Of a stretch of 48,030 nt of DNA, positions 30,428-36,733 are shown piece by piece. Position numbers and translations under genes: made by a program. Positions within the stretch are counted from its first letter, which is position 1. Each line of letters opens with the position of its first letter. Location: positions 1-48,030 of the forward strand of contig QCUA01000007.1 of NCBI GenBank assembly GCA_003210915.1, written 5' to 3'. This DNA is from Prochlorococcus sp. AG-676-L21. Lineage in GTDB: Bacteria > Cyanobacteriota > Cyanobacteriia > PCC-6307 > Cyanobiaceae. Under the pieces are notes generated by a model that saw only the letters and a list, made by a program, of their open reading frames with translations, was not told where the DNA came from and did no database searches.

Positions 30428-31387
30428 ATGACAAGTCCTAATCAGTTAATTTCTATTATTATTCCTGTTTTTAATGAAAGTGAGAGTATTGGATATTTAT
30501 TAGATGAAGTTTTAAATGTGATGCATACTAATAAATTAAATTTTGAAATAGTTGTCGTAAATGATGGTTCTCAAGATAGTACTTCAAATGTATTGGATGA
30601 ATTAACTCTAAAGATTAAGGAATTATCAGTCATTTCGCTTCGAACTAATTATGGACAAACTGCAGCAATGGCAGCAGGTTTTGATAATTCTAATGGTGAA
30701 GTTGTAATTACTTTAGATGGAGACTTGCAAAATGATCCAACTGATATCCCGAAATTAATTTCCCATATAAATGAAGGCTATGATTTAATTTGTGGATGGA
30801 GATACGATCGAAAAGATAAGTTAATTAATAGACGTATACCATCAAAAATTGCAAATAAGTTAATAGCCAATGTTACAGGTCTAAAGCTGCATGATTATGG
30901 ATGTTCACTAAAAGCTTTCAAAAAAGAGATTTTAGATGATATAAAATTATATGGCGAACTTCATAGGTTTTTACCTGTATTAGCAAAAATTGAAGGAGCT
31001 AAAATTAAAGAAATTAAAGTTAATCATCGAAGTCGAAAATACGGTTCTAGTAAATATGGGATTGATAGAACGTTTAGGGTTTTAATGGATTTGCTTACAG
31101 TTTGGTTTATGACTAAATTTTTAACAAGACCAATGTATGGATTTGGTTTCGTTGGAATTATAAGTATTTTAGTTAGTCTCGGAATGACATCTTACTTGTT
31201 TATTGTAAAAATTCTAGGTGAAGATATAGGTAATCGACCTATGCTTTTGTTCGCTTTAATACTAGGAATTGCAGGTGTTCAATTATTTAGTTTTGGCTTG
31301 TTAAGCGAACTTTTAATTAGAACTTATCATGAAAGTCAAAACAGGCCAATTTACAGGATTAGAAAAATTCAAACTAAAAATGAATAA
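30428..31387 (+). CDS. Family 2 glycosyltransferase, DPM1/GtrB-like membrane type
   Basis: The 319-residue protein has the GT-A domain in residues 1-225: SIIIPVFNESESIGYLL, VVVNDGSQDST, and the metal-binding LDGDLQNDP, with Asp97 and Asp99. Two long hydrophobic segments follow at about 230-260 and 270-295, as in polyprenyl-phosphate glycosyltransferases (GtrB, ArnC, DPM1). The likely reaction is transfer of a sugar from a nucleotide donor to a lipid phosphate. The sugar cannot be read from sequence. It ends eight bases from the convergent gene. It lies between psaB and psaI with no obvious link to photosystem I. Confidence 0.85.
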   Translation: MTSPNQLISIIIPVFNESESIGYLLDEVLNVMHTNKLNFEIVVVNDGSQDSTSNVLDELTLKIKELSVISLRTNYGQTAAMAAGFDNSNGEVVITLDGDLQNDPTDIPKLISHINEGYDLICGWRYDRKDKLINRRIPSKIANKLIANVTGLKLHDYGCSLKAFKKEILDDIKLYGELHRFLPVLAKIEGAKIKEIKVNHRSRKYGSSKYGIDRTFRVLMDLLTVWFMTKFLTRPMYGFGFVGIISILVSLGMTSYLFIVKILGEDIGNRPMLLFALILGIAGVQLFSFGLLSELLIRTYHESQNRPIYRIRKIQTKNE

Positions 31388-31395
31388 CTAAATTT

Positions 31396-31785
31396 TTACT
31401 TGAATTTTCCTATTAGAGAAGCTGAAAGTTCTACTATTTCTGGATCCACATCTTTTAAACCTCGTCTTAGTATAGGCAATGTAGATTTATCGGCTAATTC
31501 TTCTGCTAAATTTAAGGCTTTCAATTTATCTTCTGCTGAACCATTAAAAAGGTTATTCATTTTTTCTCTTAGTTTTCTTTTATAAAACTCTGAGTACTTA
31601 TTAGAACTATTTTGATAATGATTATATTTTTTTTCTGAGGAGGTCATTATATTATTTTCATTATGGATTTCTTTCATTGGATATAATTTCTTTTTATTAA
31701 AAGCATTTAATATATATTTTCTCTTGAAAATTACCATAAAAAATATTATTAAAATGATGAGAACTATTGTGAGAAAATTGAGCAT
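31396..31785 (-). CDS. Small membrane-anchored HEAT-repeat-like protein
   Basis: The 129 residues start with one hydrophobic segment (about 3-21) followed by basic KRKYIL, predicting an anchored protein with the rest in the cytoplasm. The last 35 residues (ADKSTLPILRRGLKDVDPEI and following) look like a HEAT or PBS-lyase-type repeat, with the D-x-D-P-x-x-x-x-L-A-A/S-x-L-I/L-G pattern. The middle is hydrophilic and rich in Lys, Asn and Ser. No function is known to me. The ATG start is well placed, with psaI divergent 92 bases away. Confidence 0.6.
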   Translation of the reverse strand: MLNFLTIVLIILIIFFMVIFKRKYILNAFNKKKLYPMKEIHNENNIMTSSEKKYNHYQNSSNKYSEFYKRKLREKMNNLFNGSAEDKLKALNLAEELADKSTLPILRRGLKDVDPEIVELSASLIGKFK

Positions 31786-31877
31786 ATATAAAGTTAATAA
31801 TTTTTATATCATCCAGTAATAAAAGTAACACTATTTGTCCTTTAAATACTAAAGTGTTCAAAGATCTTTAATAGATT

Positions 31878-31991
31878 ATGCCATCTGATTTTTCAACGTT
31901 CTTACCATCAATCTTTGTCCCATTGATTGGTCTAGTAACCCCAGCAGTATTTCTTGTATTAATTGGAAGATTGATTACAGCTACTGATTAA
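31878..31991 (+). CDS. psaI: Photosystem I subunit VIII, PsaI
   Basis: A 37-residue single-helix protein, MPSDFSTFLPSIFVPLIGLV followed by TPAVFLVLIGRLITATD. PsaI stabilises PsaL in the PSI core. The central hydrophobic helix (about 11-30) and the P-x-IFVP motif are typical of PsaI. psaL follows 24 bases later in the standard psaI-psaL order. An AAAAGTAACA lies 47 bases upstream, also found upstream of psaA. Confidence 0.93.
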   Translation: MPSDFSTFLPSIFVPLIGLVTPAVFLVLIGRLITATD

Positions 31992-32015
31992 ATTTAAATT
32001 ACACTTTTATTAAAA

Positions 32016-32615
32016 ATGAGCGACTTTCAAAAATCATTCTCAGAATCAACAAGTTCTATTAAATTTGATGAAAAATATATAGATAATTCTGTTCAGCCAA
32101 ATGACATTGGTATTGCAAATCAATGGGCTGTTAAACCAGTTTCAGATCCATGTGTTGGAAATCTTGCAACACCTGTTAATAGTGGTTACTTTACAAAGGC
32201 ATTTATTAATAATTTACCTTTTTATAGAGAAGGGATTTCTCCAAATTTTAGAGGTTTAGAAACTGGAGCAGCTTTTGGATATCTTTTATATGGTCCATTT
32301 TCTATGACTGGTCCATTAAGAAATTCTGATTTTGCATTAACGGCAGGACTACTTGCAACGATAGGTGCTGTACACATATTGACAGGGCTTTTGGTTCTTT
32401 ATAATGCTCCAGGAAAAGCTCCTAATGTTCAGCCTCCAGATGCCACAGTATATAATCCTCCTGCAGACTTGTTTACTAGAACAGGCTGGGCCGATTTTAC
32501 AAGCGGGTTTTGGTTAGGTGGTTGTGGTGGTGCTGTGTTTGCGTGGCTTCTTGTAGGAACTCTCCATTTAGATACCATAATGCCAATTGTTAAAAATATT
32601 TGGACTACTGGTTGA
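32016..32615 (+). CDS. psaL: Photosystem I subunit XI, PsaL
   Basis: PsaL is at the interface of the PSI trimer. The 199 residues show [40 protein letters not shown] and [16 protein letters not shown], and three hydrophobic segments, with a gap near residue 145 (Pro/Asn-rich). The protein is longer than many cyanobacterial PsaL proteins because of an N-terminal extension of about 25 residues rich in Ser and Asp. Together with psaI it forms a short operon. Confidence 0.97.
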
Positions 32616-32625
32616 TTTCATTATT

Positions 32626-32656
32626 TAACTAGAGATACTCTCAATAGTTAGTTTTT
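32626..32656 (+). terminator. Probable terminator after psaL
   Basis: TAACTA/TAGTTA pair around an inner GAGA/TCTC stem with loop TAC and a two-base A bulge, followed by G and T5. It lies 10 bases after the psaL stop. The stem is AT-rich and bulged, so termination may be partial. Confidence 0.55.
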
Positions 32657-32666
32657 AAATAAAATA

Positions 32667-33422
32667 TTACCTGATAGATTTATTCCATCTGTATGATCTA
32701 GTGATTCTTCCTGCAGAAATAAGTTTTGATTGATAATGTAGAGAAATTTTATCGTTAGTTTCTTTTAAAGTGTCTATCCCTATACCATTTCTTCCGTAAT
32801 CTATACCTGAACTATGGTAATAAAGTCCATCTCCTTTATAAATACCAACATGATCACATTTATTTTTATTTCCAAAAAATAAAATATCTCCTTTTTTAAG
32901 TGATTCATTGTTTTCTTTGAAATTAAAAAGATGCTTACAAAAACTTTTAATTTGATAAGAGTCTCTAGGTATATAAATTTCATGATTTAAAAAAGCCGTT
33001 TGAATTAACCCAGAACAGTCAAAATTAGGACCTGAAGTACCACCCCAAAGATATATATTTTTTACCTTAGATCGATCTTTGATCCAATTAAGAATCAATG
33101 GAATTTTTGCTTGTATTAATATTTGATCAGATTCGACAAAACTGTTTTTAAAATCAAATTTCTCAATAGATAATTTATCTAAATCAATCCAGCAGACATA
33201 ACCATCTTCATAAAATTGAACCAATATCCTGGATAATTTATATTTACTTTGATAAAGACTTGGGTAAATAAGTCTAAAAATTCTATTTTTGACTATTTCC
33301 GTCACTAAATTATTTTCAGTTTCATTTTGATATCCAGAAATATTAATTTTTACTTTCCACCAAATAGTGTTTGAAAAATTAGTTTGCTTAAATAGTGAGA
33401 TAGGGTCTATATGTTCTTTCAT
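32667..33422 (-). CDS. NlpC/P60 family peptidase with N-terminal SH3-like domain
   Basis: The 251 residues have an N-terminal region of about 110 residues like the SH3b domain of cyanobacterial NlpC/P60 proteins and a C-terminal peptidase. The catalytic Cys136 is in NFDCSGLIQ, His191 in DHVGIY and His203 in YYHSSG. Characterised cyanobacterial homologues are gamma-D-glutamyl-diamino acid endopeptidases that recycle peptidoglycan stem peptides. No signal peptide is visible, which fits a cytoplasmic recycling role. Its ATG is only three bases from the ATG of the divergent hydrolase gene, so one of the two starts may really be internal. Confidence 0.86.
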   Translation of the reverse strand: MKEHIDPISLFKQTNFSNTIWWKVKINISGYQNETENNLVTEIVKNRIFRLIYPSLYQSKYKLSRILVQFYEDGYVCWIDLDKLSIEKFDFKNSFVESDQILIQAKIPLILNWIKDRSKVKNIYLWGGTSGPNFDCSGLIQTAFLNHEIYIPRDSYQIKSFCKHLFNFKENNESLKKGDILFFGNKNKCDHVGIYKGDGLYYHSSGIDYGRNGIGIDTLKETNDKISLHYQSKLISAGRITRSYRWNKSIR

Positions 33423-33425
33423 TAA

Positions 33426-34325
33426 ATGTCTTTTTATTATTTACAAGCAGAAATGGGTTTAGCCTTAAATGATATTTTAGACAGAGTTTGCTCTAACAAT
33501 ATAGAAAATTTAAGGAATGATATTGCAATAACTTGGATCAATTATAAAAGTGAAAGTAATCATATAAATAAAGGGTATGGATTTGGAATTAATAATAGAA
33601 AACTCATTTACCCTGCAAGTATAGTAAAGCTAATTTATGGCCTTGCTGCATACTCATGGATTGATACAAAAAAAATATTATTGACCCAAGAAATAAGTGA
33701 TGCAGTCAATAAAATGCTTTTTTACTCAAGTAATGATGCAACAAGTTTTTTAATCGATATTATCACTGGGACTACAAGCGGTCCATGTATAGAAGGTGAT
33801 CCTTGGGAGAATTGGAAATATCAAAGATCAATAATCAATGATTGGTTAAAAGAGCTTAATTGGAATGAATTAAATGAAATAAATTGCTGCCAAAAAACTT
33901 GGGATGATGGACCATTTGGTCGAGAAAAAGAATTCTACGGAACTGAAAACAGCAATAGAAATATGATGACAACTGATGCTACTGCTAGGATTTTGGAGGA
34001 GATAATGATAAAGATTGATTATCAAAAAGATAATTTAAATTTAAGAAGTTTTTTAAAAAGAAATTTAAATAAGAATATTCTTCATAATGATCCTCTTAAT
34101 CAAGTAGATGGTTTCTTAGGAGAGGGATTGCCGGAGAATATTAATTTCTGGAGTAAAGCAGGTCTCATGTCACAAGCTAGACATGATGCTGCTTGGTGGG
34201 TTAATAACGACTCAGTACAGACTTTATTAGTTGTTTTTGGTAATGGAGAAAAATACTTCAAAGATGAGACCTTATTTCCCGAAATAGCAAAGGCTGTGTA
34301 CAAATATAATAATAATTTTGTTTGA
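33426..34325 (+). CDS. Beta-lactamase-fold serine hydrolase
   Basis: The 299 residues show the class A beta-lactamase/DD-peptidase motifs: SIVK (Ser65, Lys68), SSN (101-103, like SDN) and KAG (244-246) in place of KTG. No signal peptide or membrane helix is visible, unlike true secreted beta-lactamases, so it is probably cytoplasmic or of unknown location. A second ATG at 33453 (MGLALNDILDRV) may be the true start, because the first is only three bases from the divergent NlpC/P60 start. The pair suggests linked peptidoglycan turnover; this is inference. Activity is not assured because KTG is altered. Confidence 0.78.
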   Translation: MSFYYLQAEMGLALNDILDRVCSNNIENLRNDIAITWINYKSESNHINKGYGFGINNRKLIYPASIVKLIYGLAAYSWIDTKKILLTQEISDAVNKMLFYSSNDATSFLIDIITGTTSGPCIEGDPWENWKYQRSIINDWLKELNWNELNEINCCQKTWDDGPFGREKEFYGTENSNRNMMTTDATARILEEIMIKIDYQKDNLNLRSFLKRNLNKNILHNDPLNQVDGFLGEGLPENINFWSKAGLMSQARHDAAWWVNNDSVQTLLVVFGNGEKYFKDETLFPEIAKAVYKYNNNFV

Positions 34326-34327
34326 TA

Positions 34328-34540
34328 TTAATTTAAATCATCTAAGAAATCTCTATCTAATTTATTTGTATAGGCTTCGTAAGGTAACATCATAACCTCA
34401 TCAAAATCCAAGTCATTCAGAATCCATTCTTTATATTCAGCTATTAAACTATTTCTATCTTTATTATTTAATTCATGAATGCGTAAGGCAGTATCTTTAA
34501 GGTTTTCTTTTATCAGGTTTTCAAGTTCTTTTTTGTTCAT
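34328..34540 (-). CDS. Hypothetical small acidic protein downstream of the recombinase-like gene
   Basis: Not recognised. From ATG at 34540 it has 70 residues (MNKKELENLIKENLKDTALR and following), predicted mostly helical. The C-terminal third is acidic: NDLDFDEVMMLPYEAYTN, then DRDFLDDLN. The start I chose is one base after the stop of the recombinase-like gene; an earlier ATG at 34558 would overlap that gene by 17 bases. The spacing implies a two-gene unit with coupled translation. No membrane segment or known motif is seen. It converges on the serine hydrolase gene two bases away. Confidence 0.6.
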   Translation of the reverse strand: MNKKELENLIKENLKDTALRIHELNNKDRNSLIAEYKEWILNDLDFDEVMMLPYEAYTNKLDRDFLDDLN

Positions 34541-34541
34541 A

Positions 34542-35228
34542 TTAGCTAGCTTCTCCATCTAAAATTATTCTTCTTATTGTTGATAAAGCAATTCCAGTTT
34601 GAGTTCTGATTGATCGATATGAGCAACCCTCATTACGTAACCTCATCACTAGCGATTCTTTTAAAGGACTAATTTTTGGTCTGCCCCCTAAATTATTTCC
34701 ATTTAATCTTCTTTGCGAAATAAGTTCTTTTTTCCTTTCTCCCAAACACTCATTATCTAAATTATCTAACTCATATAAAATATTAAAGACTGACAAAGAT
34801 ATATCCGATGAATGTTTGGGAGATAAAAAACCAGATAAAGTTCTCAACCTAACATCATTATTCAAGAGTTTATGAATTGTTTTTATACATTCATTCCTAT
34901 TAGAAAATGCCCGATCTAGTTTTGTAACGACTAATTCATCTCCTTTTGATAAATAATTTAGAGCTTTTCTAAGTTCGGGTTTTATTTCTTCATCTAAACT
35001 TACGATTTCAGAAAATATTAAGCTGCAACCCTCATTTTTTAAGCATTTTATTTGTTCTTTTAAGTAATCAAATTCACTATCTATAGCTCTTGCATATCCA
35101 ATAGTTTTGGATTTCTTATTTTTTTCAGACAAAAGAAAACGTTTTCTTTTAAATTTAACAGTCAACGTTTTAATACATATATTTTTAACTGTATCAAATA
35201 CTTTTGAAAAAAACACTTTATAGAACAT
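34542..35228 (-). CDS. Serine-recombinase (resolvase) family protein lacking the catalytic serine
   Basis: The ORF is 228 residues. A TTG at 35132 would give 196 residues, the usual resolvase/invertase length, and remove a 32-residue basic tail. The N-terminal domain has KTIGYARAID, LVVTKLDRAFSN and the helix E; the C-terminal region has GGRPKI and a helix-turn-helix (about 181-224). Aligned with gamma-delta resolvase, Arg8 and Arg68 are kept (Arg47, Arg106), but Ser10 is Ile49, Arg45 is Lys83 and Arg71 is Ser109. The protein is thus probably unable to cut DNA and may act as a DNA-binding regulator. It is followed after one base by the small acidic gene. Confidence 0.75.
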   Translation of the reverse strand: MFYKVFFSKVFDTVKNICIKTLTVKFKRKRFLLSEKNKKSKTIGYARAIDSEFDYLKEQIKCLKNEGCSLIFSEIVSLDEEIKPELRKALNYLSKGDELVVTKLDRAFSNRNECIKTIHKLLNNDVRLRTLSGFLSPKHSSDISLSVFNILYELDNLDNECLGERKKELISQRRLNGNNLGGRPKISPLKESLVMRLRNEGCSYRSIRTQTGIALSTIRRIILDGEAS

Positions 35229-35527
35229 TATAATTTAATAATATTAACAATATTACTAATTTAAGAATAGATAAAAATGTTTGAAAACTATACTAAAAAT
35301 AACGTTCTGAATATTGTGCTAGTTTATGTTATTAGAACATTTTGTTTATTTCGTAATTAGTTTTTGTGGGAAAGTGTTTAAAAAAATGCCAAATTTTTTT
35401 CTAAAAGTAATTTTTAATTTTCTTCCTGATTTAATTAGAAATTTAATTTCTTTAGTGAAGTAAATAAAAATAGTAAAGTTAAATTATTTTGATTAAAATT
35501 AGAGATGATTGGTTTTAAATAATTAAT
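35229..35527. promoter_or_regulatory. Divergent spacer between recombinase-like gene and lipA
   Basis: A very AT-rich stretch of 299 bases (longer if the recombinase-like gene starts at 35132). It contains an imperfect inverted repeat, AACGTTCTGAATA (35301-35313) and TTATTAGAACATT (35329-35341), centred at about 35321. It also holds a possible 45-codon ORF at 35326-35463. Promoters for both flanking genes must lie here but none stands out by eye. Confidence 0.4.
35326..35463 (+). CDS. Possible small ORF, 45-residue hydrophobic basic peptide
   Basis: An ATG opens 45 codons ending in TAA: MLLEHFVYFVISFCGKVFKK, then MPNFFLKVIFNFLPDLIRNL and ISLVK. The product is Phe/Leu/Ile/Val-rich with seven Lys/Arg and two acidic residues, like a membrane-active or membrane-anchored small peptide. 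No Shine-Dalgarno sequence is seen, and in such AT-rich DNA an ORF of this size could occur by chance. The right arm of the inverted repeat overlaps its first codons. It lies 64 bases before lipA on the same strand. Confidence 0.3.
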   Translation: MLLEHFVYFVISFCGKVFKKMPNFFLKVIFNFLPDLIRNLISLVK

Positions 35528-36421
35528 TTGACTAATATTTCCAAAAATGCAGTTACGAAGCCTGACTGGTTAAGAGTAAAAGCACCTCAAGTTGAGAGAA
35601 TAGGGAATACTGCAAATTTATTGAGTGATTTAAAATTAAATACTGTATGCCAAGAAGCAAGCTGTCCTAATATTGGCGAATGTTTTGCTAGCGGGACTGC
35701 AACTTTTTTAATTATGGGACCAGGTTGTACTAGAGCATGTCCATATTGTGATATTGATTTTGATAGATCCAAGAGAGATTTAGACCCAACAGAACCAGAT
35801 CGTTTAGCAGAGGCTGTTTATAGATTAAAACTTAAACATGTTGTGATTACCTCCGTTAATAGAGATGATCTAAATGATGGTGGAGCTTCTCAGTTTTATA
35901 AATGTGTTTCTGAAGTTAGAAAAAAATCTCCTGAAACAACTATTGAATTATTAATTCCAGATTTATGTGGTAACTGGTCAGCACTTGAAAAGATTTTAGA
36001 TTCTAGACCAAATGTTTTAAATCATAATATTGAAACTGTCTCAGCTTTGTATAGGAAAGTAAGGCCACAAGCAAACTATCAAAGAACTTTAGAGTTACTA
36101 AAAAGAACAAGAGAATATTTCCCAAGTGTATATACTAAATCTGGATTTATGTTGGGATTAGGAGAAAAGGATGATGAAGTTCTTACTCTTCTTATGGATT
36201 TAAGAAAAAATGATGTAGATATAGTTACTATTGGTCAATATTTATCTCCAGGTCCAAAACATCTTCAGGTCCAAAGATTTGTTACCCCTTCAAAATTTAA
36301 TTATTTTAAATTATTTGGAGAAAATGAATTAGGGTTTATGCAAGTTGTCAGTTCTCCTTTAACTCGTAGTAGTTATCATGCTGAAGAGATTCAGAAACTC
36401 ATGAAAAAGTTTCCAAGATAA
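35528..36421 (+). CDS. lipA: Lipoyl synthase
   Basis: LipA is a radical-SAM enzyme that inserts two sulfurs into octanoyl groups on lipoyl domains. The 297 residues have the auxiliary cluster cysteines C41, C46, C52 ([12 protein letters not shown]) and the radical-SAM cluster cysteines C67, C71, C74 (CTRACPYC). The C-terminal RSSYHAEE carries the conserved serine ligand of the auxiliary cluster. The start is TTG, giving [17 protein letters not shown]. The gene converges on the YciI-like gene nine bases away. Confidence 0.96.
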   Translation: MTNISKNAVTKPDWLRVKAPQVERIGNTANLLSDLKLNTVCQEASCPNIGECFASGTATFLIMGPGCTRACPYCDIDFDRSKRDLDPTEPDRLAEAVYRLKLKHVVITSVNRDDLNDGGASQFYKCVSEVRKKSPETTIELLIPDLCGNWSALEKILDSRPNVLNHNIETVSALYRKVRPQANYQRTLELLKRTREYFPSVYTKSGFMLGLGEKDDEVLTLLMDLRKNDVDIVTIGQYLSPGPKHLQVQRFVTPSKFNYFKLFGENELGFMQVVSSPLTRSSYHAEEIQKLMKKFPR

Positions 36422-36430
36422 TTAAATTAT

Positions 36431-36724
36431 CTATTGATTAATATTAATCCATTCATTTAATTTCCATTCGACAATATTATTTTTTATCATCGGATCTTTT
36501 TTTATAATTTCTAAGGCTTCTTTATACGATCCAATTTCAAGAATTAGTAACCCACCAGCTCCTGATTGTTTGAATTCATCCACCAGAAACCCACTTTTGA
36601 TATTTATTCCTTTTTTCTTTAAATTTTCTATCCATTTGATATGCTCATTGATTATTTTCTTTCTTATATCTTTTTGAATTAAGTATTCTTTTTTTATGAG
36701 TTCAGTCTTTATAAAAATAGGCAT
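36431..36724 (-). CDS. YciI-like protein
   Basis: The 97-residue protein fits the YCII-related family: a Lys-rich HIKWI segment (His at about 28), GGLLILEIGSYKEALEII and KKDPMIKNNIVEW near the C-terminus with the conserved Asp-Pro. Members have a ferredoxin-like fold and unknown or dehydrochlorinase-like activity. It sits nine bases downstream of the gltB gene on the same strand, so the two are probably co-transcribed. Function unknown. Confidence 0.72.
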   Translation of the reverse strand: MPIFIKTELIKKEYLIQKDIRKKIINEHIKWIENLKKKGINIKSGFLVDEFKQSGAGGLLILEIGSYKEALEIIKKDPMIKNNIVEWKLNEWININQ

Positions 36725-36733
36725 TCATTAACT

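Noticed and set aside
34328..35228. A mobile element or integrated island at the recombinase-like gene
   Set aside because: No terminal repeats, target duplication, tRNA junction or cargo are seen, and the catalytic residues are lost.
36436..36449. GATTAATATTAATC palindrome at the lipA/YciI junction as a terminator
   Set aside because: All A/T except the ends, weak stem, no T-run, and it lies in the coding end of the YciI-like gene.
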